Origin: Streptomyces megasporus
GTDB taxonomy: Bacteria > Actinomycetota > Actinomycetes > Streptomycetales > Streptomycetaceae
Reading direction: 5' to 3'
DNA: 64,000 nt
Assembly: GCF_000718985.1 (NCBI RefSeq)
Contig: NZ_JODL01000016.1
Coordinates: 1-64,000 of the forward strand
Part shown: positions 8,455 to 17,636 of the stretch, piece by piece
Layout: each line of letters begins with the position of its first letter
Position numbering within the stretch: position 1 is the stretch's first letter
Notes under the pieces: generated by a model
What the model was told of the DNA's origin: nothing
Seen by the model: the letters and a program-made list of their open reading frames with translations, nothing else
Database searches by the model: none
Made by a program: the position numbers and the translations under genes

Positions 8455-9438
8455 TCACCAGCGGTGGTGCACCTGTGCCCGAATCCGCCGGTCGTACAGG
8501 TCCTCGATCGCGGCCAGCGTCTCCTTCGACAGCGGCGGCAGCGCCGCCGCCGCGGCGTTCGCCCGCGCCTGCTCCGGGTTGCGGGCCCCCGGGATCACCG
8601 AGGTCACGCCCGGCTGCTGGACGACCCACCGCAGCGCCGTCTGCGCCGGGGTGGCGCCCTCCGGGACCAGCTCCACGAACTCCGCCGCCGCCTGAAGGCC
8701 CGTCTCGTAGTCCACGCCCGAGAACGTCTCGCCCTGGTCGAACGCCTCACCGTGCCGGTTGAACGACCGGTGGTCGTCCGGGGAGAACACCGTCTCGCGC
8801 GTGTACCGGCCCGTCAGCAGACCCGAGGCCAGCGGCACCCGGGCGATGATGCCCACCCCCGCCTCGGCCGCCGCCGGAAGCACCTCCTGGAGCGGCTTGA
8901 GCCGGAACGGGTTCAGGATGATCTGCACGCTCGCCACACCCGGCCGCGCGATCGCCGTCAACGCCTCCGCGCAGGTCTCCACGCTCACCGCGTACGCCGC
9001 GATCCGCTCCTCCGCCACCAGGGTGTCCAGGGCGTCGAACACCTCGTCCGAGGAGTACACCGGCGTCGGCGGGCAGTGCAACTGCACCAGGTCCAGGGTG
9101 TCCACGCCCAGGTTGGCGCGGGACCGGTCCGTCCACGCCCGGAAGTTGTCCAGGGTGTAGTTCTCCGGCACCTGGTCCACCCGGCGACCCATCTTCGTCG
9201 CCACGAACACCCCGGCGTCCCCGCGCTCCCGCAGGAACCGGCCGATCAACCGCTCGCTGCGGCCGTCCCCGTACACGTCCGCGGTGTCGAAGAACGTCAC
9301 ACCGCTCTCCACGGCCGCGTCCAGCACCGCCAGGGCGTCCTCCTCGCGCACCTGCCCCCAGTCGGCGCCCAACTGCCACGTGCCCAGCCCGACGACGGAC
9401 ACCTCACGGCCCGTCCTGCCCAGTACTCGCTGTTCCAT
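8455..9438 (-). CDS. Aldo/keto reductase
   Basis: A 327-aa TIM-barrel NAD(P)H-dependent oxidoreductase. The catalytic tetrad is visible: Asp and Tyr in FFDTADVYGDG, Lys in FVATKMG, and His in VQLHCPP. The C-terminal cofactor segment SVIPGARNPEQARAN is typical of the AKR family close to YajO/Tas-like proteins. The ATG at 9438 is chosen because a TAGGAT -10 box (read on the minus strand) ends seven bases before it, implying a leaderless transcript; an in-frame start at 9495 would put the promoter inside the gene. It lies 142 bases upstream of the ATP-grasp gene in the same direction and may be co-transcribed. The physiological substrate is unknown. Confidence 0.92.
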   Translation of the reverse strand: MEQRVLGRTGREVSVVGLGTWQLGADWGQVREEDALAVLDAAVESGVTFFDTADVYGDGRSERLIGRFLRERGDAGVFVATKMGRRVDQVPENYTLDNFRAWTDRSRANLGVDTLDLVQLHCPPTPVYSSDEVFDALDTLVAEERIAAYAVSVETCAEALTAIARPGVASVQIILNPFRLKPLQEVLPAAAEAGVGIIARVPLASGLLTGRYTRETVFSPDDHRSFNRHGEAFDQGETFSGVDYETGLQAAAEFVELVPEGATPAQTALRWVVQQPGVTSVIPGARNPEQARANAAAAALPPLSKETLAAIEDLYDRRIRAQVHHRW

Positions 9439-9445
9439 GACAGCG

Positions 9446-9451
9446 ATCCTA
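9446..9451 (-). promoter_or_regulatory. -10 box of a leaderless promoter for the aldo/keto reductase
   Basis: TAGGAT on the minus strand, with seven bases between it and the ATG at 9438. No clear -35 is visible. Confidence 0.5.
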
Positions 9452-9457
9452 CGGTCC

Positions 9458-9483
9458 GACCGGCCCGGCACCCCGGGCCGGTC
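9458..9483 (-). terminator. Terminator downstream of mfd
   Basis: An 11-bp perfect stem (9458-9468 with 9473-9483) and a 4-base loop, 48 bases after the mfd stop. Confidence 0.6.
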
Positions 9484-9530
9484 TCCCCAGGTCACCGCCT
9501 ACGGGAACGCTCCCACTCAGGCCGGCGGGC

Positions 9531-12500
9531 TCAGCTCAGCACCCCGGTCAGGAACTCCCCGACCCACGCCAGGAGTTCACGCCCCACCACCGGCTTCCCA
9601 CCGATCCGCGCCGTCGTCGGCCGCGGCACCAACACCTGTCGCGACGCCGCCTTGACCACCGACCGCGGATACAGCCGCTTCAGCCGCAGCTCCTGCGACT
9701 CCCGCAACTCCACCGGGGCGAACCGGATGTTCGACCCCTGCAACGTGATGTCCGCGACGCCGAAGGAACGGGCCAGCATCCGCAGCCCCGCCACCAGCAG
9801 CAGGTTCTCCACCGGCTCCGGCAGCGGGCCGTAGCGGTCGGTCAGCTCCTCCCGGACCGCCGCGATATCCTCCTCCGAGCCCGCCTCGGCGATCGCCCGG
9901 TACGCCTGCAACCGCAGCCGCTCGCCCGGCGCGTAGTCGTGCGGCACATGGGCGTCCACCGGAAGCTCGATCTTCACCTCCAGCGGCGGCTCCTCCACCG
10001 CCTCGCCGCCCTTCTCCAGCGCGGCCCGGTAATCCGCCACCGCCTCGCCGACCATCCGCACGTACAGGTCGAAGCCCACCCCCGCGATGTGACCGGACTG
10101 CTCCCCGCCCAGCAGATTGCCCGCCCCGCGGATCTCCAGGTCCTTCATCGCCACGTACATGCCGGCGCCCATCTCCGTGTGCTGGGCGATCGTCGCCAGA
10201 CGCTCGTGCGCCGTCTCCGTCAGCGGCTTCTCCGGCGGATACAGGAAGTATGCGTACCCCCGCTCACGGCCCCGGCCCACCCGGCCCCGCAACTGGTGCA
10301 ACTGCGACAGCCCGAAGGTGTCCGCCCGCTCCAGGATGAGCGTGTTGGCGTTGGAGATGTCGATGCCCGACTCCACGATCGTCGTCGACACCAGCACGTC
10401 GAACTTCTTCTCCCAGAAGTCCACCACCACCCGCTCCAGCGCCGTCTCCGACATCTGACCGTGGGCGATGGCGATCCGCGCCTCCGGCACGATCCCCCGC
10501 AGCCGCGCCGCCGCCTTGTCGATCGTCTCCACCCGGTTGTGGATGTAGAAGACCTGCCCCTCCCGCAGCAGCTCACGACGGATCGCCGCACCGATCTGCC
10601 GATCCTCGTACGGCCCGACGAACGTCAACACCGGATGCCGCTCCTCCGGCGGCGTGGTGATCGTCGACATCTCCCGGATGCCGGTCACCGCCATCTCCAA
10701 CGTCCGCGGGATCGGCGTCGCCGACATCGTCAGCACGTCCACGTTCGCCCGGAGCTTCTTCAACTGCTCCTTGTGCTCCACACCAAAACGCTGCTCCTCG
10801 TCCACGATCACCAGACCCAGGTCCTTGAACCGCGTCTCGGACGAGAACAGCCGGTGCGTACCGATCACCACGTCCACCGAGCCGTCCCGCAGCCCCTCCA
10901 ACACCGCCTTCGCCTCGGTGTCCGACTGGAACCGCGACAGCGCCCGCACGTTCACCGGGAACTGCGCGTACCGCTCGGAGAACGTCCCGAAGTGCTGCTG
11001 CACCAGCAGCGTCGTCGGCACCAGCACGGCCACCTGCTTGCCGTCCTGCACCGCCTTGAACGCCGCCCGCACCGCGATCTCCGTCTTGCCGTACCCCACG
11101 TCGCCGCAGATCAGCCGGTCCATCGGAACCGACTTCTCCATGTCCGCCTTCACCTCGGCGATCGTGGTCAACTGGTCCGGCGTCTCCACATACGGGAACG
11201 CGTCCTCCAACTCCCGCTGCCAGGGAGTGTCCGGACCGAACGGGTGCCCCGGCGCCGCCATCCGCGCCGAGTACAACTTGATCAGGTCCGCGGCGATCTC
11301 CTTGACCGCCTTCCGCGCCCGCGCCTTCGTCTTCGTCCAGTCCGCGCCGCCCAACCGGTGCAGCGTCGGCTGCTCACCACCCACGTACTTGGTGATCAGC
11401 TCCAACTGGTCCGTCGGCACGAACAACCGGTCTCCCGGCTGCCCCCGCTTCGCCGGCGCGTACTCCACCACCAGGTACTCGCGCGTCGCCCCCTGCACCG
11501 TCCGCTGCACCATCTCGATGTAACGGCCCACACCGTGCTGCTCGTGCACGATGTAGTCGCCCGACTGCAACGTCAGCGGATCGATCGTCTTCCGGCGCCG
11601 CACCGGCATCCGGCCCAGATCCCGACTCGCCGCCCGCTGCCCCGTCAGGTCCGTCTCCGTCAACACCGCGAGCCTCAACCCCGGATCGACGAACCCGCTC
11701 TCGATCGTCCCGCACGACACCTGCACCACCGACGGGGCGATCTCCGTCAGCTCCGGCTCCAACCGCGCGGCGATCCCCTCACCGCCCAGCACCTCCACCA
11801 TCCGGGACGCCGAACCCTGCCCCTCGGTCAGGTACACACACCGCCAGCCGTCCGCCAGCCACCCCTTGGTGTCCGCCAGCGCACGCGCCGTGTCCCCCCG
11901 ATAGCTCTCCGGAGCCCGCATGCCGAGCGTCAACGAGTCCCCGTCCAACTCCTCGTCCACCGTGAACGGGCTCACCGACCACCACATCATCCCCAGCTCG
12001 CGCGCCCGCTCCCGGACGTCCGCCAGAGACCACAGCGACGCCGCCCCCACATCGATCGGCGCCTCGCCACCACCGGCCGAAACCGCCCACGACGCCTCCA
12101 GGAACTCCCGCGACGTCGCCACCAGATCCGCCGCGCGCGTCCGCACCCGCTCCGGATCGCACACCACCGTCATGCTCCCCTCCGGAAGCACGTCCAGCAG
12201 CAGCTCCATCTCGTCCACCAGGACCGGAGCCAGGGACTCCATCCCCTCCACGGCGATGCCCTCGGCGATCTTCCCCAGCAGCTCGCCCAGCTCCGGATGC
12301 GCCTCGGCCAGCTCCGCCGCACGCGCCCGCACCTCGTCCGTCAGCAACAACTCACGGCACGGCGGCGCCCACAGACCGTGCTCCGCCACCTCCAGCGACC
12401 GCTGATCGGCGACCTTGAAGTAGCGGATCTCCTCCACCTCGTCGCCCCAGAACTCCACCCGCAGCGGATGCTCCTCCGTCGGCGGGAAGACGTCCAGGAT

Positions 12501-13064
12501 GCCGCCCCGGACCGCGAACTCCCCCCGCTTCTCCACCAGCTCCACCCGCGTGTACGCGGCCGCGGCCAGCGCCTCCACCACCCGGTCCATCTCCGCCTGC
12601 CGGCCCGTGTGCAGACTCACCGGCTCCAGGTCCCCCAGGCCCTTCACCTGCGGCTGCAACACCGACCGCACCGGAGCCACCACCACACTCACCGGCCCCG
12701 CCGACGGATCGTCCGCGCTCGGATGCGCCAGACGCCGCAACACCGCCAACCGACGCCCCACCGTGTCCGAACGCGGCGACAACCGCTCGTGCGGCAACGT
12801 CTCCCACGACGGGTACTCCACCACCCCGTCCGGAGGCAGCAGCGACCGCAGCGCCGACACCAGATCCTCCGCCTCGCGCCCCGTCGCCGTCACCGCCAGC
12901 ACCGGACGCCCCGCCGACCGCGCCAGCGCCGCCACCGCGAACGGACGCGCCGCCGGCGGCCCGACCAGATCCACATCGTGTCGCCTGCCGTCCGCGGCGG
13001 CCCGCACCGCCTCCCCCAGAGCGGGATCCCGTACGACGGCATCAAGAAGACCGGTGAGACTCAT
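9531..13064 (-). CDS. mfd: Transcription-repair coupling factor Mfd
   Basis: A 1177-aa protein, full length for the family. It removes RNA polymerase stalled at DNA lesions and recruits UvrA. Order of domains: an N-terminal UvrB-like module, then the RNA-polymerase-interacting (CarD-like) domain around DYIVHEQHGVGRYIEM. The RecG-like translocase follows, with Walker A GDVGYGKTE, the helicase motif VIVDEEQRFG, motif III LTMSATPIPRTLEM and the motif VI region GRVGRGRERGYAYF. The C-terminal UvrA-contacting domain closes the protein. ATG 13064 begins MSLTGLLDAVVRDP, the usual start in actinomycetes; the frame stays open upstream, but nothing conserved is there. It appears monocistronic. Confidence 0.98.
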   Translation of the reverse strand: MSLTGLLDAVVRDPALGEAVRAAADGRRHDVDLVGPPAARPFAVAALARSAGRPVLAVTATGREAEDLVSALRSLLPPDGVVEYPSWETLPHERLSPRSDTVGRRLAVLRRLAHPSADDPSAGPVSVVVAPVRSVLQPQVKGLGDLEPVSLHTGRQAEMDRVVEALAAAAYTRVELVEKRGEFAVRGGILDVFPPTEEHPLRVEFWGDEVEEIRYFKVADQRSLEVAEHGLWAPPCRELLLTDEVRARAAELAEAHPELGELLGKIAEGIAVEGMESLAPVLVDEMELLLDVLPEGSMTVVCDPERVRTRAADLVATSREFLEASWAVSAGGGEAPIDVGAASLWSLADVRERARELGMMWWSVSPFTVDEELDGDSLTLGMRAPESYRGDTARALADTKGWLADGWRCVYLTEGQGSASRMVEVLGGEGIAARLEPELTEIAPSVVQVSCGTIESGFVDPGLRLAVLTETDLTGQRAASRDLGRMPVRRRKTIDPLTLQSGDYIVHEQHGVGRYIEMVQRTVQGATREYLVVEYAPAKRGQPGDRLFVPTDQLELITKYVGGEQPTLHRLGGADWTKTKARARKAVKEIAADLIKLYSARMAAPGHPFGPDTPWQRELEDAFPYVETPDQLTTIAEVKADMEKSVPMDRLICGDVGYGKTEIAVRAAFKAVQDGKQVAVLVPTTLLVQQHFGTFSERYAQFPVNVRALSRFQSDTEAKAVLEGLRDGSVDVVIGTHRLFSSETRFKDLGLVIVDEEQRFGVEHKEQLKKLRANVDVLTMSATPIPRTLEMAVTGIREMSTITTPPEERHPVLTFVGPYEDRQIGAAIRRELLREGQVFYIHNRVETIDKAAARLRGIVPEARIAIAHGQMSETALERVVVDFWEKKFDVLVSTTIVESGIDISNANTLILERADTFGLSQLHQLRGRVGRGRERGYAYFLYPPEKPLTETAHERLATIAQHTEMGAGMYVAMKDLEIRGAGNLLGGEQSGHIAGVGFDLYVRMVGEAVADYRAALEKGGEAVEEPPLEVKIELPVDAHVPHDYAPGERLRLQAYRAIAEAGSEEDIAAVREELTDRYGPLPEPVENLLLVAGLRMLARSFGVADITLQGSNIRFAPVELRESQELRLKRLYPRSVVKAASRQVLVPRPTTARIGGKPVVGRELLAWVGEFLTGVLS

Positions 13065-13287
13065 GGAGGCGTTCCATCCCAAAGGCGGACAACAAATCCG
13101 GACAACACGAACAACCCGACACGCCGCGCGAGCCGGGGGGTTCCAGCCTACGACGGTCACTCCCCTGCCGCCGCCGCACCACAACACGCCGGCGGCCCGG
13201 CCCCGGCGGACACACACACCACCCACCGGAACCGGGCCGCCACCGGGCCGCTGCCAGGCCGCCACCCGGCCGCCCGACACCCCGCCG

Positions 13288-15864
13288 CTACTCCGTCGCG
13301 ATCGCGTTCAACACGTTCATCCGACCCGCGCGGAACGCCGGCACCAGAGCCGCCACCAGTCCCACCACCGCGGCTCCCACGAACACCACCGCGATCGTCG
13401 GCCACGGAACCTCCAGGACCTTCAGCCCCTCCAGAGCCAGCAGCCGCTGCGCCGCCACCCCCCAGCCCAGCCCCAGACCCAGGCCCAGCACCGCGCCGAA
13501 CAGGGCGATCACCACCGACTCCAACCGGATCATCCGCCGCAACTGCCGCCGCGACAGACCGATCGCCCGCATCAGACCGATCTCGCGCGTCCGCTCCACC
13601 ACCGACAGCGCCAACGTGTTCACCACACCCAGGACCGCCACCACGATCGCCAGCGCCAGCAGTCCGTAGACCATGTTGAGCAACTGCCCCACCTGGTCCT
13701 CCAGCAGCTCCTTGTAATCCGCCTGGTTACGGACCGTGTACTGCGGGAACGGCTCCAGCTCCGCCTTCAGCGCCGCGTACGCCGCGTCCTCCCGGCCCTC
13801 CTCCGCCTTCGCGAACATGATCATGTTCAACGGCATCCGGTCCTCGTCCACATACCGCTCGGCCGTCTCGGTGCTCAGGTACATCGCACCCTGATCGACA
13901 CTGGTGTCCGCCGCCGTGATCGCCCGAACCGTCAGCTCCGCCCGATCACCACGCGCGAAATCCACCCCGATCCGGTCCCCCACCTCGACACCGTGCTTCT
14001 CCGCGAAGTCCTCCGGCACCGACATCGCATCCCGCTCGTACGCGTCCGCCAACTCACCGGAGACCGTCTCCACCCGCAGGTCCTCCGCGTACGTCGGAGA
14101 AGCGGCCGTCACCGAGTCCCGCACCGAACCACCACCCGGAAGCGACAACCGCGCCTCCAGCACCCGGTACTCCGTGACGTGCTCGATGTCGTCCACCGAC
14201 CCCAGCCGCCCCGCCACCTCCGGCACGATCGGCTGGTACGTGTCCGACTGCACGATGAAGTCCGCGCCCACCGTCCGGTCCAGCTCGTCACCCGCCGACG
14301 CCACCAGCGACGCACCCACCACCGACAGCGACGCCACCAACGCCAATCCGATCATCAACGCCGCACCCGTCGCCCCCGTACGGCGCGGATTGCGCAGCGC
14401 GTTCCGCTCCGCCATCCGCCCCACCGGGCCGAACACCCGCAGCAGCGCCGCACCCAGCACCCGCACCAGGACACCCGCCAACAACGGACCCACCAGCACG
14501 AAGCCCACCAGCGTCAGCACCACGCCCAGGCCCAGGAACGCCGCACCCTGCGACGCCTCCGCCGAACCGGCCGCCACCACCAGCGCACCCACGCCGACCG
14601 GCGTCAGCACCAGCCCCACACCCGAACGGACCCGGCCCACCCGGCTCCCCGCCGCCGGCAGACCGTCGTCCCGCAACGCCGCCATCGGCGAGATCCGCCC
14701 CGCACGCCGCGCCGGAAGGTACGCCGCCAGCACCGTCACCACGACACCCAGCACCACACCCACCACCGGCGTGGTCCACTTCACCGTCAGATCGTCCGTG
14801 CTCAGGTTCATGCCGGCCAGGCCCATCAGCTCCATCAGCCCGACGGCCAGACCCACACCGGCCCCCACACCCAACACCGACCCCAGCACGCCCAACAGCA
14901 ATGCCTCGACCAGCACCGACCGGTTCACCTGCCGGCGACTCGAACCGATCGCCCGCATCAGACCGATCTCACGGGTCCGCTGCGCCACCAGCATCGAGAA
15001 CGTGTTGACGATCAGGAACACACCCACCAGCAGCGCGATGCCCGCGAACCCCAACAGCGCGTACTTGATCACGTCCAGGAACGCCCCCAGCTCGTCCTGG
15101 CTCTCCGCCGCGTACTCCTCCCGCGTCCGGACCTTGTACTCGCCCGCGCCCAACGCCGCGACGACGCTCCGCTTCAGCTCCTCGTCACCGACACCCTCGG
15201 CCGCCGTCACATACACCGACGTGTACGCGTCCTCCTCGCCCAGCAGCCTCGTCTGCACCGTCTCGGTGTCGAAATAGACCACCGTCGCGCCGGGATTCGT
15301 CGACCGGAACGCCGCCACACCCACGATCTCGGCCCGGAACTCGCCCGTCACCGCGATCGTCCGCAGCTCGTCCCCCAACTCCAGACCGTGCTTCTTCGCC
15401 GTGTCCGCGTCGACCATCACCTCGCCCTCGCCGCGCGGCAGCCGGCCCGAGGCGATGTCCATCGACCACTCGTCGACATCGCTCCAGTTGCTCGCGATCG
15501 TCGGAGCGCCGGTGGTGGCCCCCATGTTCTCGTTGTCCGCGTTCACCACCGTCACGCCCATGCTGAGCGCGCCGCCGGAGACCGAGGCCACCCCCTCGAC
15601 ACCCTCCAGCTCGTCCAACAGCGACGCCGGCACCGTCGCGGGCTTCCCCGTGTCCGGCGTCTCGTCGCTCTCCGCGTCCTTGGAGGAGACCGTCACGTCC
15701 GCCGCCGTCTCCGTGAACAGCCGGTCGAACGTCGCGTTCATCGTGTCCGTGAACACCAGGGTTCCACAGACGAAGGCCACCGACAGCACCACCGCGACGC
15801 CGCTCAGCAGCATCCGCCCCTTGTGGGCGACGAAGTTCCGCAGCGAAGTCCTCAGAACGGTCAC
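13288..15864 (-). CDS. ABC transporter permease with two FtsX domains (MacB-like)
   Basis: An 858-aa membrane protein. An N-terminal anchor helix (MLLSGVAVVLSVAFVCGTLVF) is followed by a large extracellular region with several acidic stretches. Two FtsX-like permease domains follow, each with multiple membrane helices. The RTREIGLMRAIG motif at the cytoplasmic end of each FtsX domain is present twice and contacts the ATPase. It forms a mechanotransmission-type transporter with the ATPase encoded immediately upstream; the two genes overlap by four bases (ATGA). Members export peptides, lipoproteins or antibiotics, or drive envelope processes. The substrate is not evident. No two-component pair is directly adjacent, although an orphan kinase lies 2 kb away. 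Confidence 0.93.
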   Translation of the reverse strand: MTVLRTSLRNFVAHKGRMLLSGVAVVLSVAFVCGTLVFTDTMNATFDRLFTETAADVTVSSKDAESDETPDTGKPATVPASLLDELEGVEGVASVSGGALSMGVTVVNADNENMGATTGAPTIASNWSDVDEWSMDIASGRLPRGEGEVMVDADTAKKHGLELGDELRTIAVTGEFRAEIVGVAAFRSTNPGATVVYFDTETVQTRLLGEEDAYTSVYVTAAEGVGDEELKRSVVAALGAGEYKVRTREEYAAESQDELGAFLDVIKYALLGFAGIALLVGVFLIVNTFSMLVAQRTREIGLMRAIGSSRRQVNRSVLVEALLLGVLGSVLGVGAGVGLAVGLMELMGLAGMNLSTDDLTVKWTTPVVGVVLGVVVTVLAAYLPARRAGRISPMAALRDDGLPAAGSRVGRVRSGVGLVLTPVGVGALVVAAGSAEASQGAAFLGLGVVLTLVGFVLVGPLLAGVLVRVLGAALLRVFGPVGRMAERNALRNPRRTGATGAALMIGLALVASLSVVGASLVASAGDELDRTVGADFIVQSDTYQPIVPEVAGRLGSVDDIEHVTEYRVLEARLSLPGGGSVRDSVTAASPTYAEDLRVETVSGELADAYERDAMSVPEDFAEKHGVEVGDRIGVDFARGDRAELTVRAITAADTSVDQGAMYLSTETAERYVDEDRMPLNMIMFAKAEEGREDAAYAALKAELEPFPQYTVRNQADYKELLEDQVGQLLNMVYGLLALAIVVAVLGVVNTLALSVVERTREIGLMRAIGLSRRQLRRMIRLESVVIALFGAVLGLGLGLGWGVAAQRLLALEGLKVLEVPWPTIAVVFVGAAVVGLVAALVPAFRAGRMNVLNAIATE

Positions 15865-16649
15865 GACACCCGCCCGAACGTGTCGAACGCCTTCATCCGG
15901 TCCAGCACGGCCTCCGCCGTCGGCTCCCGCATCTCGTCCACGATCCGCCCGTCCGCCAGGTACAGCACCCGGTCCGCGTACGCCGCGGCCACCGGATCGT
16001 GCGTCACCATCACGATCGTTTGACCCAGGTCGTCCACCGAACGCCGCAGGAAGCCCAGCACCTCCGCCCCCGCCCGCGAGTCCAGATTGCCCGTCGGCTC
16101 GTCACCGAAGATGATCTCCGGCCGCGCCGCCAGCGCGCGCGCCACCGCCACACGCTGCTGCTGACCGCCCGAGAGCTGGTTCGGCCGGTGCTTGAGCCGC
16201 CCCGACAAGCCGACGGTCTCCACCACCTTCTCGAGCCACTCCCGATCGACCTTCCGGCCCGCGATGTCCATCGGCAGCGTGATGTTCTCCAACGCGCTCA
16301 GCGTCGGCAGCAGGTTGAACGCCTGGAAGATGAACCCGATGCTGTCGCGCCGCAGCCGGGTGAGCTTCTTCTCCTTCAACCCGGTGATCTCGGTCTCCCC
16401 CACCCAGATCTGCCCGGACGTCACCGAGTCCAGCCCCGCCAGGCAGTGCATCAACGTGGACTTGCCCGAGCCCGACGGCCCCATGATCGCGGTGAACGCC
16501 CCCCGCTCGACGTCCACGTCCACCCGGTCCAGCGCGACGACCCTCGTCTCCCCGGAGCCATACGCCTTGACGACCTGCCGCGCCTTCGCGGCCACGGCCG
16601 TACGCCCTCCACTGCCCCCGGTCCTGGGGTCCGCTACAGCCGTTGTCAC
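15861..16649 (-). CDS. ABC transporter ATP-binding protein (MacB/LolD type)
   Basis: A 262-aa ATPase with Walker A GPSGSGKST, signature LSGGQQQR, Walker B IIFGDEPTGNLD and a switch His in MVTHDP. The sequence class (EPTGNLDS) is that of FtsX-partner ATPases. The GTG at 16649 is chosen because GGAGA lies six bases upstream and the frame begins TTAVADPRTGG, without conserved residues before it. A short TATATA element lies about 12 bases further upstream and may be its -10 box. It is translationally coupled to the permease gene. Confidence 0.95.
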   Translation of the reverse strand: MTTAVADPRTGGSGGRTAVAAKARQVVKAYGSGETRVVALDRVDVDVERGAFTAIMGPSGSGKSTLMHCLAGLDSVTSGQIWVGETEITGLKEKKLTRLRRDSIGFIFQAFNLLPTLSALENITLPMDIAGRKVDREWLEKVVETVGLSGRLKHRPNQLSGGQQQRVAVARALAARPEIIFGDEPTGNLDSRAGAEVLGFLRRSVDDLGQTIVMVTHDPVAAAYADRVLYLADGRIVDEMREPTAEAVLDRMKAFDTFGRVS

Positions 16650-16980
16650 GGTATGTCTCCTATATAGGTCGATGAGAGGTGCGAGAAGTCTTCGAACACT
16701 CGTCGTGGTTCCGGGTACGCGCAGAGCCTGTCGCACGCGGGACGATCGCCGCGATGGTGCACGGCTCCGTATCCGTGCTGGGGCCGGCCCCACCCCACCG
16801 GTGCGGCGAACCCTTCTCAAGCCTAGGAAGCGGGCGGCCCACCCCTCGTCCTGCCACAGGACGACACCCGGGTAGGAGGAACCGCGTACCGCCCCCTAGG
16901 GGAATCGGCCTCCGAGTCGCCCCCCACCCCTACATCGACCCCAAGCCGGAGTGGCACCGGTTCGGCCGTGGACACGACAA
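16650..16980. other. Gene-free stretch between the ABC operon and tRNA-Gln
   Basis: No credible coding region. The first 40 bases probably hold the ABC operon promoter (the CCTATATAGG palindrome at 16660-16669 region). The rest is GC-rich and featureless until the tRNA terminator at 16981. Confidence 0.5.
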
Positions 16981-17011
16981 AGGGCCCCGACCTCGAAAAG
17001 GTCGGGGCCCT
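16981..17011 (-). terminator. Terminator of tRNA-Gln
   Basis: A perfect 13-bp stem (16981-16993 with 16999-17011) and a 5-base loop, 17 bases past the tRNA 3' end on the minus strand. Confidence 0.8.
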
Positions 17012-17028
17012 CGCACGCGAGCTTCAAG

Positions 17029-17100
17029 CTCCCCCGCCAGGACTCGAACCTGGACAAATGGCACCAAAAACCATCGTGCTGCCAATTACACCACAGGGGA
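17029..17100 (-). tRNA. tRNA-Gln (anticodon UUG)
   Basis: A 72-base cloverleaf on the minus strand. Acceptor TCCCCTG pairs with CGGGGGA, D-stem GTGT with GCAC, anticodon stem ATGGT with GCCAT, and T-stem CCAGG with CCTGG around the TTCGAGT loop. The seven-base anticodon loop TTTTGGT gives anticodon UUG, which reads CAA. The discriminator is G and CCA is not encoded. Confidence 0.95.
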
Positions 17101-17125
17101 TGGCGCATCATGCCGAACCGGACAT

Positions 17126-17494
17126 TCACTCAGGCTGCCGGTCGGCTCCCACTACTATGCCGTACCACCAGCCTTCGACGCGACGGTATAGGTCGGCACT
17201 ACGCCGGACGCGGACGGAAAGGCACTCCCGACACTCCTCCCCCGCGTTCTTGCGGGACGTCTTGGGGTTGCGCCTCTTCAGCGTCGCCTTCTCGGGCAAC
17301 GACACCTCCGCCCCGACCAAGTCCACCCAGTGGAGCCCCACCCCCACCAGGAACAGCTCCCGATCGGTCAGGCGACCGATCTCGCGGGCCGCCGCCGGCT
17401 TCGTCTGCCGGCGGCGGACGACCCGCTCGCGCGGCGGAGCTCGCGGGCGCGTTCCCTCGGTTCCGTCTTGATTCGGACCATGGAGCCGGCCCGG
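17126..17494 (-). pseudogene. Probable relic of an actinobacterial protein of the LTDRELFLVG..GWW family
   Basis: An open frame without a convincing start or RBS runs from the stop at 17495-17497 down to a stop at 17126. It reads through EIGRLTDRELFLVGVGLHW into KTSRKNAGEECRECLSV and ends near YRRVEGWWYGIVVGA. From memory these two blocks match the N-terminal and C-terminal ends of a common Streptomyces protein family (LSDRELLLVGVALYWAEG ... YRRIEGWW) whose central ~60 residues are absent here. I read it as an internally deleted remnant; recognition is by recall only. A short functional gene starting at 17347 is the alternative. Confidence 0.35.
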
Positions 17495-17623
17495 TCACCC
17501 GAAGGCACCGACGAGTCGAATATCAGGGCGATTCAACAGTTCGAGTGAAATGTCGCTGTTCTCCCTCTGGACACAGTGGTTTTGGGGGTTGATGCCCCTT
17601 CCAAAACCGATGGCGGGCGGTCG

Positions 17624-17629
17624 TAGGCT
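17624..17629 (+). promoter_or_regulatory. -10 box of a leaderless promoter for the histidine kinase
   Basis: TAGGCT followed by seven bases and the ATG at 17637, the spacing typical of leaderless actinomycete mRNAs. Confidence 0.5.
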
Positions 17630-17636
17630 GGGCGGT

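Noticed and set aside
9939..13679. Very long open frame on the + strand opposite mfd
   Set aside because: Arg/His/Pro-rich composition is typical of the antisense of a GC-rich gene; mfd on the minus strand is unmistakable.
17029..17100. tRNA-Gln as an att site of an integrated element
   Set aside because: No direct repeat of the tRNA 3' end and no integrase or excisionase in the window.
16968..17471. + strand frame running over the tRNA and relic
   Set aside because: It crosses the tRNA and its terminator; no RBS or known motif.
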